A stretch of 64,000 nt of DNA from Rhizophagus irregularis (lineage: Eukaryota; Glomeromycota; Glomeromycetes; Glomerales; Glomeraceae). Below the pieces are notes generated by a model, which had not been told where the DNA came from, searched no databases, and saw nothing but the letters and a program-made list of their open reading frames with translations. Below are positions 21,880 through 33,120 of the stretch, in pieces (position 1 is the stretch's first letter; each line of letters starts with the position of its first letter). The stretch spans positions 1,984,001 to 2,048,000 of the forward strand of contig NC_089432.1 of the NCBI RefSeq assembly GCF_026210795.1. The letters run 5' to 3'. Made by a program: the position numbers and the translations under genes.

Positions 21880-23364
21880 ATCCTTGTAGAGTATAATTTA
21901 TTACTATTTGAAATACTTCATAATCATCCATGAAAAAATTACTCTCGATATCTCTTATCTTTTTCTCATAACACACCTTTTTATAACAAATACCATTGTA
22001 ATCTGTGCAATCCCCACCAGAATATCATCACCGAAACACGGACCACCTTTATAATGATAATATATTGCATAATCTGTATTTTCTATATTACTAATAATTG
22101 CATCTTTGACATCATTATTTTTGAAAGAAAAAATAAAACTATCTTTAGTTCTACCCCAACCACTAGAAGAACCTCCCCATATTAACGGATTGTATCCTCC
22201 AAAAATTTCATCTGTTCTTTTTACTTTAATAAATGTAACGATATGAGATATATCATCACATAATTCGTGGTGTAAATCCATCTCGGCTTCCTCTTAATAA
22301 CAATCAAAAATTGTACGGTATGAAATAAATTTTCTGACATTTGCTATTAATATCAACAATATGTCTTGAAATTGTTGAAATATCAAAATTATTTACAATT
22401 TTTGAATTAATAATTCCATCAATTTTAGGATTTCTAGGAAGTGAAATATTGTCAGTTGAATCAAAATCAGGATCCAAATGAAAATTTAATAAAGTTTCGT
22501 AAAGTTTACTTTTTAAAAATTTTTATAAGGATGAACTTTTTGTAAAAATTCTTTAGATGATAAAGTAAACAATCTAATTAAAGATAAACAATGTTGTAAA
22601 GTATTTTCCATTGTTTTGAAATCATTATCTAACCAAGTATTAGGATCTGGAAGAAGTGTAGGATTTTATGCGAGACTCCATTTTAGTACATGTTCCCAAC
22701 CCTCAATCTCCTTCATTTGTAAATCATCCCTATTAATAAGTTGAATTAAAGATTTTCAGGAAGTGAAGCGAAATCAAGTGATTTGAATATTTTTTCTGGA
22801 GATTTTACCATAAAATCTGTACAAAATTGCTGAAGTTGTAATAAAGAATTGGATTGAAAACTTGTTCGATGAATAAGTTCAAAATGCTGTTCTATCCATT
22901 TGGATTCAATTTCAATTAAATAATTTTGTATATAATCAACAAGTTCCTGAAGAAGAAATTCATCCGCAACCAATATAACCTTAATAATTCTAAATTATCT
23001 CGCCCAATCAATGGGAGAATACCACAATAAATATATCTACAGTAAATTAAAATGTAAAGTTTAAATTTGAATATGAATAAAATTTACATACAAATAATAA
23101 TTTTATGATTATAATACCAGCAAACTTACTTTAAAATAATTTGAAAAATTTCAGGTGATATATTTGGTAATTTGATGTGAACTAAAGCATTATTATCTTT
23201 ATTCTTTTTATTAGAAGTCAAAGTTCTTCGTAAATACGGAGATCGGCAACATAGAATACTCATATGAACATGGAGAATTTTACACACCAACTTTCAATCG
23301 TAATATCATAATATTCATCGTCTTCTAATAATTCAATGTAATTTCGAAAAAGTTGATTAAACAT
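21880..23364 (-). pseudogene. BTB-BACK-TLDc protein pseudogene (copy 2)
   Basis: The ATG begins at 23364 with MFNQLFRNYIELLEDDEYYD then ITIE, a BTB start. RSPYLRRTLTSNKK and LVHIKLPNISPEIFQIILK continue the BTB domain up to a GTAAGT intron near 23130-23040. The next exon has a BACK-like stretch (HFELIHRTSFQSNSLLQLQQ, then FCTDFMVKSPEKIFKSLDFA). A linker DPDFDSTDNISLPRNPKIDG matches copy 1. The TLDc domain at 22281-21955 includes TDEIFGGYNPLIWGGSSSGW, GRTKDSFIFSF and NTDYAIYYHYKGGPCFGDD. It continues in another frame as FFMDDYEVFQIV. Several frameshifts and a stop after the BACK region disable it. TLDc identity is clear; the protein was probably cytosolic, with the functions noted for copy 1. 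Confidence 0.8.
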
Positions 23365-23878
23365 TTTTTGTCATTTTATTTATTTCTTAAAAATAAAAAG
23401 TTGAAAATTTATAATTAAATGTTGTGCAATAAGACTCCAAAAAAATATATATGAAGTCTCTTTCCTTTTTTGATCATTATATAATGTCAGCATCTTCTCT
23501 GACCTATCTATATTTAAAATGAAAAAAAAAATAATTTTTGATTGACGTCCATTTCTTTTGACAAGACGTGTATTAGCTCAAATTCTACAGTTATCATGAA
23601 TAATTCTCTAATACCTTTAAACTTTCCGATATTAATTGAACTCCTAAATTTAGTCTTTACAAATGAGAGCCTGACGAATTATTTTTATAAGCTATGTGTT
23701 TTAAAATAAATAAGGTAGTAGCTATAAAATAAGTTTGGTTAAGTTTTCTTTGGACGATTTATGTTTATTGGAGTTTTTGTTGCAGGTCTTGAAAACTATT
23801 GATCTTTGTGTTTTGGTAGTGATAATGCATTTAGGGCGCAGGTAATGTGGAAAATATGATTTTAGAGGATATCCGTTG
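23365..23878. other. Intergenic region, no supported gene
   Basis: AT-rich spacer between the TLDc pseudogene and the MITE at 23887. No motif or structured repeat recognised. Confidence 0.5.
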
Positions 23879-23886
23879 CTCCTGAT

Positions 23887-24108
23887 TAAGGTTGCTTGCC
23901 AAAACCTCTCCAAAATCCTGCGATAAATTTCGGCAAGATTTTACTATATGTTTACTATAGTTTTGGCAGGGTTTCAGCAGTTTCGGCAAATGGGGGTTTC
24001 GGCATTTTGGCAAAGTTTCGGCAGGATTTTTAATATGATTTAATATAGTTTTGGCATTTTCCGTATAGGTTTCAGCAGTTATTAAGAAGGTTTCGGCAAG
24101 CAACCTTA
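23887..24108. mobile_element. MITE with TAAGGTTGCTTGCC ends and exact 8-bp duplication
   Basis: The left end TAAGGTTGCTTGCCAAAACC is mirrored at the right as GGTTTCGGCAAGCAACCTTA. CTCCTGAT flanks both sides (23879-23886 and 24109-24116). The interior of about 180 bp repeats TTTCGGCA-type phrases. It shares ends and duplication length with 9746-9990, so the family has at least two members here. Confidence 0.88.
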
Positions 24109-24116
24109 CTCCTGAT

Positions 24117-25740
24117 TAAAACTAAGTGTTATATTCTAAGTATTAAATTAGAATTTTTTGCCTTATTAGTTTCAATAAAATGTTCTACACTTCTACATAT
24201 GATACAGAGTAATTATTAGTTGTTTCTTATAAAAGGGTTTTTCAAAAAATTACGTTCTTCAGATCCAGTGGATGGTCCATTCTGACTTGAGATGTGAAAA
24301 GCCCATTTCTTGTTTTGGTATATGTGAACGTTTGATGACGGTAATTGGATCATTAATAGGATATGTCAAACGTTGGTGTTCACTCAGTATTTAATTTATC
24401 TTCAAAGTTCCTAGATGATTTAAAAACCTGAAAGTTGTTGAGGTTGGAATGTTTAGCTTCGTCCCATTTTAACAACTAGTTACTATCTGTAAAGGTAAGT
24501 TGGTCCATAAATATAATCTTTTCGTATTAATATAATCTTGGATCAGTGTCATACCTCCAATGATGTCAATGTTGAACGTAAGGCCTATATACTGTCTATG
24601 TCAAAATTTTACTGGTGTAAAAATTAAATTGTTTCCGAAATGGTAATCTATGCGATTAGATATGTGTATGATATCAGGATTATTGTCTTCACTGTGTTAT
24701 TTGGCTAGATCAATCAAATTGTCTCTATTAATTCAGATTATATATATCGTGCCAATAATATTTAATGGAATAGACTATTGATAATAATTTGCCTTATAAA
24801 TATTTATTGTTTCTACATTATTAAGTTCATATAGAAGAACTAGCAAATAATCCAGTAACATTTATTTTTTTAGTTAGATAGTGTATACTCATATACTACT
24901 ATGTAATATGTATTTCGAATTTAGATTGATCGGTAACTATAATATCAAAGGTGCAGTGCTGTAGTGCTGTAATGAGTCATTGTATATACAAAATATACTA
25001 TCGCGTAAATCATGACTTCATGGGTATTTATATACCAAATTTTGTTGGACTAATTTAGATAAATGTTGATAAGCCACAATTAGAGATAGATTTTCACCAA
25101 TCTATAGATGATCATGATTATAGTGTCCTATGACTCATTAATAAAAGCTGATATTTCATCAAATTTGTCATAAAACCTTTTATTTTACCCTATATTTTAT
25201 TTTTCGCTTATCACCAATCAATGGTAACACATGCGTCTATTCCAGTTAAGAAACATGTGTTATTCCAAATACTATAATCAAAAAGTATTTTTTATTTTAA
25301 ATTATCATCTTCAGAAATCACTACTGGTTTGATAGTGTTATTGTCAGTAAATTCCAATAAGGGAGTAAATCATATTGACTATGCATTATAATCCAACAAT
25401 TATACATTGTTAGTTATCATTAAGCTAACTGATATTACTAGTTTTAGATTAAATATTAATAGATGTGACTCATACATGATCTAAATTTTTTTTAATAAGT
25501 TACTATTAGTCACTATGTATTCAAAAGGTTTTTAAAAATATATATATACCCTTAAATTTTTCCTTGAGAAATTTCAAAATCTCTTTCAAATTATTATCTT
25601 TCAAATATTATATTTTTTACAAATATTATTACAAAGTCAAATTTTCTTTTCAAATATTATTACAATTTTTTTTCAAATATTATTCCAAAATCAAATTTTA
25701 AATTTTCCAAATCAAATTTTTAAATTTTTTATAATTCAAA
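24117..25740. other. AT-rich intergenic region, no supported gene
   Basis: No coding frame, intron signature or element end was recognised. The last 180 bp (25560-25740) repeat CAAATATTATT and AAATTTT phrases on a pyrimidine-rich strand. Confidence 0.5.
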
Positions 25741-26274
25741 ATGTCATACCAAATGTGCCCAAACTTCAATACTCCTTTTAACAATATTCCCATTGACAAA
25801 TGCTATCATTATCGTCTCCAATCTGGGCCATCTACCTTCCAATACTTGCCATTATTCATAACTTACTTATACATTCTTTTTGTTCTTTTATTGATATCAA
25901 CAAATCTACTTAACTATACGCTCGTTTTAATCCTTGTTTTAATAAAATCTATCATTAAAATATTCTTTTTCCTTTCCTTGAACCTCTCTCTCTCAAATCT
26001 CTCTCTTCTCCTCCAACCATTTCATCCATCAAATCTACTATCAATTCTCTCTCTTTTTAAACATTTTCTTATTTCAAATATTTTGTTATTATCACAATAT
26101 TCTCCTGTTATGTCAATTCTTCTTTTATTTCTTGATTCTCTTCTTTATTTTCTTGATTTTCTTTATGAATTGACTAATTCTATAATATTATTTCTTTTAT
26201 CTTCACTTTCTTTTTACAAACGTAAAATTGAATTGATAGTTGATTTAAAAAATACCCTTAAAAATTCCCAATAA
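25741..26274 (+). CDS. Open frame of 177 residues, doubtful gene
   Basis: The frame starts MSYQMCPNFNTPFNNIPIDK, then CYHYRLQSGPSTFQ, and continues as a long run dominated by L, I, F and S, ending KNTLKNSQ. The hydrophobic part follows from the T- and C-rich strand, where stop codons are rare, so its length is weak evidence. The first 40 residues have a more ordinary composition. It resembles no family I know. It could be a small membrane protein, the 5' part of a decayed retroelement, or chance. Confidence 0.2.
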   Translation: MSYQMCPNFNTPFNNIPIDKCYHYRLQSGPSTFQYLPLFITYLYILFVLLLISTNLLNYTLVLILVLIKSIIKIFFFLSLNLSLSNLSLLLQPFHPSNLLSILSLFKHFLISNILLLSQYSPVMSILLLFLDSLLYFLDFLYELTNSIILFLLSSLSFYKRKIELIVDLKNTLKNSQ

Positions 26275-26381
26275 TTTAGACATTATTAAATTAAATAATT
26301 TTATATTATGTAGCTAGGTCCATTGCTTACCAAATATAGCATGGAGACGTAATCTTTACCCTTTGGTCAACTTGGGAATAC

Positions 26382-26632
26382 TTGACCATTCTTAGATAGA
26401 TAATTTTTACAAGGGGATCGTTTGCATCGCCCATGAAGCATTGCACTGTGCTAATTGGTGTCAGAGAGATCCTTTGTCTTGTAAAAATTTACCCTTTCTT
26501 GATCATTTGACCATTCTTAGATAGATAAATTTTATAAGGGGATCGTTTGCATCGCCCATGAAGCATTGCACTGTGCTAATTGGTGTCAGAGAGATCCTTT
26601 GTCTTGTAAAATTTACCTTTCTTGATTATTTG
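26382..26632. repeat. Tandem duplication of a structured 125-bp unit
   Basis: Two units of about 125 bp (26382-26506 and 26507-26632) are nearly identical. Each holds a conserved centre, AAGGGGATCGTTTGCATCGC, then CCATGAAGCATTGCACTGTG and GTGTCAGAGAGATCCTTTG. The flanks TTTACAAGGGGATC and GATCCTTTGTCTTGTAAA can pair, so each unit folds into a stem with a long loop. The higher GC content and near identity against an AT-rich background are unusual. A structured RNA or an LTR/UTR duplication are both possible. Confidence 0.7.
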
Positions 26633-28620
26633 ATTTATCTCATGTGATTTCCTTCTTCACATGTGATACCCTTTATTTTATTCCTTTGTTGAGTTCTTTC
26701 CTTAATAACTTATCAACTCAACAATTATCCATCATCGTTGGTTCCACAATTTTTGTGTCCAAGTTCAATTCTTGGAGGTGATTTTTTTATTAATTAGTTT
26801 AATATCTTCTTTTTTTTCAGTTTTCCATAGTGTCTTACTGTTTGTACCTTGTTGTGGTAATTATTTGTTTTGTAATAATCAGAGAAATGAATTACTGGAA
26901 TTTTTTGCATAAATATTTTATTTTCATTCAATAGAGATAAAGTACTCCAGTTTTTCCAACGTGTTCTGGACCTGAAATCTAAAAGAAAGTATATGGAAAT
27001 GTTAGCAAATGTTTCTAATTAATATAATAAAATTTTTTTTTTTGTTTCTTAACGGCATATTACAGAATTTACGATTCTAGCATTTTCAGTGAAACGTTTA
27101 ATAGTGAACATTTCTAATTAATAAGTTTCACACAGATATTGCGAAACTTACCATCTCCCCAATTCACTCAAAAGTCTAAAACCTACAAAAAATACAAAAA
27201 GGAAAAAAACGTTAGTTTATGTTTCTTTAAATAAAAGTTAGAAAATAAAGTTTCAAAGTTACGAAACTTACCAGCACTTATGATTCTGTGTGAAATTGGA
27301 AGAAAGTTTCGAGATTTTATTCACCTTTAACTTTTTTCCTCGCATTCTGTAAAGTAAAGTCAATAACATATACGATATAACAACGAATTTATAAAGTAGC
27401 AATTTCACAAGACAACAGTTTCCCATTACGGCAACATTGACATTTTCAATTCGAAACTTCATGTATAAAAAAGTTTCTAAAAAATAAGTTTCGAAAGTTT
27501 CGAAACTTTATATAGTGCTAAAAAAAATTATAAAAGTTTCAAAAAATTGAAACTTTATATTATATAAAAAAAAAATTAAAAAAAATAAGTTTTAAAAGTC
27601 AAAACTTTACCATACTACTGAAATTTTGAAAAATCGAAGCTTTATGTATAAAAAAAATTTAAATAAATAAGTTTCGAAGGTTCAATTAAAAAAATTACAA
27701 AAAGTTTCTCGAAACAAAAAAAAAATTAGTATATCATGAATATCGCGTAATACACGTGATTGGTACGCGAGATTGGAGTGGGCAATCGATTAGTCAACTT
27801 TTTAAATATAAATTAAATCGCATAAAAACTATGTATGATACATAGGGAAGGAAACAATGTAAAATTTTAATTTTCTATGATGATAATAGATTTTAAACGC
27901 CTAAAACTTGTTTGTTCGATTTATTATGAATTCACCTCGTAAAATCTCCAAAAAAAAAAAACACTAATCAAATTAATCTCAAAATTCTTTCTCAAGTAAA
28001 TTTATCAAAAATGAATCCAATAATTATTACCTCTAAACCAATTGTTCCGAAGTAACAAAAATTATTTCGTTAGTAAATTTTTAACGGGAGATTTTTCTTT
28101 TTGATAGAAAAGAATTTTTTTTAATAGAAGGGAAGTTTTTTTGATATGGAAATTCTTTTGAGATATTTTAATGGGTAAGAATCTTTTTTGAATTTTTTTT
28201 TTTATATAGGGAAAATGTGTTTTTTGATGAAAGATTTTCGTTAGAAATTATTTCTTTAATAGGAAATATTTTTTTGAAAATTCTGTTGGTTGAAAAGTTT
28301 TTATAGGTGACATGGTGAATTTCGTTTAGAAGTCTTGATAGAAAAATTTTAGTGAAAATAATTTTTTAATGAGGGTAATGAAAATTTTTGCTTGAATTTT
28401 TTTTTTTTAATAAAGAATTTCGTTAAAGATCTTTTTTTTTTTATAAAAATTTAAAAAATTTGTGAATATTTTTTTTAAATTTTATTCTTAGTATATGGTT
28501 TTAATTTTTATCTTTTTGATCTATATTAGCAGCATACTATTTTAATTTTATCATCAGCTTTAGTATCATTAATTTCTTGATTCTATACCTATACTTAAGA
28601 AAACCTAAAATATATATAGC
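26633..28620. other. Intergenic region rich in GTTTC/GAAAC
   Basis: Between 27000 and 27720 GTTTC and GAAAC occur very often, several times as GTTTCGAAAC-like palindromes. On the minus strand GTAAGTTTC twice follows plausible exon ends (near 27147 and 27268), and TTTCACACAG sits upstream. A short minus-strand frame, 27462-27268, begins MKFRIENVNVAVMGNCCLVK. A small spliced minus-strand gene is possible but not supported by any domain. From 27900 to 28500 the sequence is T-rich and low in complexity. Confidence 0.3.
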
Positions 28621-31049
28621 TTTTTGTTATTGTGATATACACAGGCAGCCTCGACAAACCGGACTCGTCCTTCCATTAGAAAAATCCGATATATTAAGAA
28701 ATTCGATTATTATTGTATTATAATAATTCGTTCCAGGATCCAGTTTATCGAAGATCCGGTTTATCAAGATTGATTGTGTAATTTACTTTGTCTTGGAATA
28801 TATAAGATTATACAGTATAATATTATTCTTCTATATAGTACAAGACCGAATATACTCACATTATAACATTATTCTAGAGGTTGGATCCGTTGTTTGAATG
28901 GATATTAATAATTTTGAAGGTCGTATGGATAGTGACTCGCAATTAGCAGGAAGTCATTAAGCCAATGATCATCTATAATGAAGAAAAGCTTATAATTAAA
29001 CCATCGTTGAGTATCGAGATAAAAGAAATAATACAAAATATAAAGGTGTATCATAAACACGTCAATTTCAAAAAAAAAAAATATTTTTAATAGTATTTTA
29101 ATAGTATCATTATCAAGAACAGTCATATAGAAATTATTTGTTGAACAACTAATAATAGCGCGAACAGAATCAAATAATACCGAAATTAAGCAACCATTTT
29201 TAAACTTAATTCCAGCCAAAGATCTCAGAATTCATTCTTTCATAAATAAATCAAATCAGATGATTAATGACATTCAAAAATTTTTTGGCGAAATTTTTTA
29301 CTTATTTTATTATATTTTCTATAGTTCCTATTTAATGTTGTGAACAAAACCTGAGAGTTTTGTCAGAGAATAAATCTGAAACTTGGCAAAGTTAATTTCA
29401 TTTAACTATAGAAAAAATAAATTTAATACCATTCGATCTCGTTCGATCTTCGGTCACATTTATTATTACGTGACTTTAGTATTACAAACTCATTACATTA
29501 AAATTTATATGAAATGATAATAATAATAATTATTATGTTTACTTTTGTATACACATTTAATGCTTCCTATAAGATTGATTCATTATACTTCTACCAAAAA
29601 TCTTCAATGTTTTGTTACCCACATGGTTGCTCGACGTATGGGTTGGAAACGATCAAATCTTTTCTATAGATATTAGTTTCTAATTTTAATAAAGATAGAC
29701 ACGTCCTTGGAATAGATCGGATTTTATGTAAAAAAATTTGAGAACAAGAAATAGCATCAACTTCAACAAAGAACATATAATTATTTAAATAAATCTGTTC
29801 CTTCTCCATGGAGATTCTTTGAAGAATGGTGCTAAAATTTTTAGATGTACTATATGTATTTATATATATATTGGAGCTGGAACATTTCTCTTAGAATTAT
29901 CAAATGAATATTCACTTTTGGGATTGATAAGAAAAATTATTTCTCGCATCAATTAAACCTAGTAATTTAAATTTTAACCATGCTGATATATTGCAAGGAA
30001 GAAAATCATTTTGATTTGACTTATTTAAATATCGAACCACGTTATACTTTAGATCAATGGACTTTTGTTATTGGTGAATTAATAAAAGTAAAGCAACCAG
30101 ATGGATACGTAGAAGTGCAGCAGATTACATTTGAAGTACCTCTACTGCAGATTTGCTGTTACGTAAATCCTACAAAATATTACTCTTATTAAAAATTATT
30201 GATTTTTTACTTTATTATAAAGTCTCTTGAAGGAACAGCTGGTTCAAAATTTTTGAATTCGTAAAAAATGTAAGCTATAATTAATTACAAAATTTGTGAA
30301 ATTTAGATTCATGCACTATATATAAATAAATTAATCTTTTCTTCATTCATAAAAAGTCGCCATGTTAAAAGTTGGCATGTTAAGACTGTTAAGTGTAGGG
30401 CACCATCACTTTTATCTACGAATCTTTGTTATTTCAATTTGATCATAAATAATATTAGTATGGATGAATTGAAACAACTAGTTTAGAAATTTATAGAATG
30501 TGGTTCATAAAATCGTAAAACTGGTAATAACAAATTAAATTGGAAAAAATGTTTAATAATTGTTTAATTACTTTATTTATTATAAGAAGTATTAATAAAT
30601 TGGTAAAATTTTATGGTAAAATAATTTTCCGAAAAATTAAAATTTTCGTATTAAATAATGATGTCATTTATTTCTAGAAAATAATTAATTAAGTTATACG
30701 TTACATTTGACTTGGCATATGACATATATAGCAATTTTTTGTGAAACAGAAATAATGATAAATATTGGCAATGGTAAAAATTTACGCTTGATCGACATTT
30801 TAAGATACTTACAATCACCTAAAAAAGAATTACACAAAGATAAAGGTACGTTAACGTTTGTTTCGTTTGTTTCTTGGCAAAGACCTTATTTTTTTTATAA
30901 ATAAATCCGCTAGAAAAATGTTTCTCGATTTTTTCAAAACAAATTTAAATTACACTAAAATACATTAGAAAAATTAGAAAAATCAAATTTTAAACATCAT
31001 AACAATTTATCTTTTTTGAATTTTTATACAAATCATAATTTCATTAAAA
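28621..31049. other. Intergenic region, no supported gene
   Basis: At 28642 a phrase beginning CAGGCAGCCTCGACAAACCG resembles ends of pogo-like elements, but no opposite end was found. Short frames elsewhere (for example 29980-30192) lack motifs. Confidence 0.35.
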
Positions 31050-32578
31050 ATGCAACAAGAAAAAATTCCAACGATTATTATTGTCGGTGCAGTTCTAGGA
31101 GGACTTTCTCTTTATCATGCCTTGATAAAGAACAAGGACAAAAAAGAATTCAACGTAAAAATCTTTGAACGTAAAACTAGTCCTACAAGTATAAAAATTT
31201 CTAATTTTCTAGTTAAATATTATGTTAAAAACTTTAAAAATTAACTCACTCATACTGTCACATGCTAGATCGATGGCAAGATCATATAGGCTTGTTTAAT
31301 TATGGAGTTCGATCTCTTTTAAACTGTGTTCTATCCTCGATCACTTCAAACCTTCCAAAAGCAATACCAAATCCAATTCCCGATGTAGAAACTTATGGAA
31401 TAACTATCACTGATCAAATAGGAAATGTTTTACTTACCCCTCCAACTAAACCATTTAAAGATGTTTATGAAATCGCAAAAATATCTCATGGTCTATCATC
31501 AATTATAATATACTTAGAGATGTTTTATTAGAAGGTGTACCAGTTCAATAGAATAGAAAATGTATTAAATATGTAGAGACTTAAGAAGGAGTTTGGGTAT
31601 TTTTTGAAGATGATTCACAAAAATTTTGTAATATTTTAGTTGGCGCAGATGGAATTAATTCTCCAAGTAAGTAGTTATAAATAATATCTATTATTTAAAT
31701 TATTCTTAAATAACAAACATTTTTTTTTTATATTAGTACGAAAACAAAAATTACCCGAATTACAAATCATTGATTATGGAATAACCCATGTTAGTGCGGA
31801 TGTTTCCGTACCTCAACATCTTATAGACAAGGCAAATAAAATCTATGGAAACTTTTTTGGTCCGTAAAACTCTTGGAACAAAAGGAGATTCAACGCTTAT
31901 GATGACACATTTAATACCAATCAAACAAGAACAAAATGATGAGAAAAGTGAACCTCATTATAGAGTAACATTAGTCTATTCTTATCCCTCCAAATTGGAT
32001 AACGTTGATGTTGAATCTGATAAAGTTAAAGTTGATGATAATGACCCTGCATCAGTCATCGAACATGTTAAACGGTTAATTCGAACATTAAGATCAGATT
32101 GTGAATTGACTGATTTATTAATAGAATTTTGGGACTTGGCACCTAAAACAATTCCAAATGATCCAATAAAGTTTCCATTCAAAACTTATAATCCAACGAA
32201 GAATGATGCGAGATATTGATCCAATGTCTATCAAATCATGGACAAGTAGTCGAGTTGTATACTTGTATTATTAGGTGATGCTGTTCATGTTATGAATCCT
32301 ATATTAGGATTAGGAGCAAATAATGCTATTCAAGATGCTGATAAACTTTCTCAAGCATTACTTAAATATACGGACAGTAATATTTCTTTTATTGAAGAAT
32401 ATGAAAAAGAAATGTTAAAGCGAACATCTGCTGACGTATTAAAATTAGAACTGCCACATTTAAGACTTCTATTCCACTTGGACCTTTTGGCATTATAATT
32501 AAAGACAGCATTTTGAAGGTTATAAATGCTATGATAAACTTTAATAGTTTTGTGGATAACATAATTTTTAAGGACTAA
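31050..32578 (+). pseudogene. FAD-dependent monooxygenase pseudogene (FAD_binding_3 type)
   Basis: Exon 1 (31050-31188) encodes MQQEKIPTIIIVGAVLGGLS, a Rossmann FAD site whose second glycine is valine, and ends VKIFERKTSPT. Introns at 31189-31268 and about 31671-31738 have normal borders. The middle contains NYGVRSLLNCVLSSI and, in a shifted frame, ILVGADGINSP, the conserved GADG region. The second FAD motif reads LLGDAVHVMNPILGLGANNA at about 32269-32330, followed by IQDADKLSQALLKY. The C-terminus extends in another frame to a TAA at 32576. At least three frameshifts, a TAG at an expected tryptophan and a TAA at an expected glutamine disable the gene. Intact relatives are flavin hydroxylases of aromatic compounds; the substrate cannot be told. 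Confidence 0.85.
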
Positions 32579-32803
32579 AAAACTATTAATAATTAATTTA
32601 TCATTTTTAAAATCTTAGAATCATATGCATATACGTATGCAAATACATATACATATAATAATCATTATCGTGCTCCGTATATTAACTGTTAATATAATTG
32701 CCGATAATTTTGTTATTTTAAAAAATTAAAAATAAACTATAATTAACGTTAAGCTATAATTAAGCTAAAGTCAATGGGTCACATGATAATATCGTTATTG
32801 TGC

Positions 32804-33120
32804 GACGACCATAGCGTCGCCTCCAAAAAATGGTAGCCGGATTATTTTGCCGGTTCTTTAGTGTTAGGGTTAGGATTAGGGTTGGGATTAGGGTAAGGGG
32901 ATTAGGATTAGGATTAGGGTAAGGGGATTAAGGGTTAGGAATTCGTCACATAATGTCACACCTAACGTTTCTTTAATTTTATAATTATTCTGAGGACTTA
33001 GAAAATTTTTTATACGTAAAGTACTAAATGTCACGTATTATTTATCACCTCTCAATAATATATGTAACCCGGCAAATTAGAACCGGCTACCATTTTTTGG
33101 AGGCGACGCTAGGGTGGTTG
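32804..33120. mobile_element. MULE-type MITE carrying telomere-like repeats
   Basis: Inverted ends share TAGCGTCGCCTCCAAAAAAT followed by GGTAGCCGG. TTATTGTGC flanks both sides (32795-32803 and 33121-33129), a 9-bp duplication typical of Mutator-type transposition. The 317-bp element holds no coding frame, but its centre contains a TTAGGG-like tract. A related end (CCGGCTACCATTTTTT) occurs at 54964-54998. Confidence 0.85.
32862..32939 (+). repeat. Interstitial telomere-like tract inside a MITE
   Basis: GTTAGGG, GATTAGGG and GTAAGGGGATTA variants follow each other over about 78 bp. TTAGGG is the usual fungal telomere unit. The tract lies between the inverted ends of the MITE, so it is an internal part of a mobile element and not a chromosome end. 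Confidence 0.85.

Noticed and set aside
32862-32939. TTAGGG-like tract as a chromosome end
   Set aside because: It is enclosed by MITE inverted repeats with a target duplication, is short and degenerate, and unique sequence continues on both sides.
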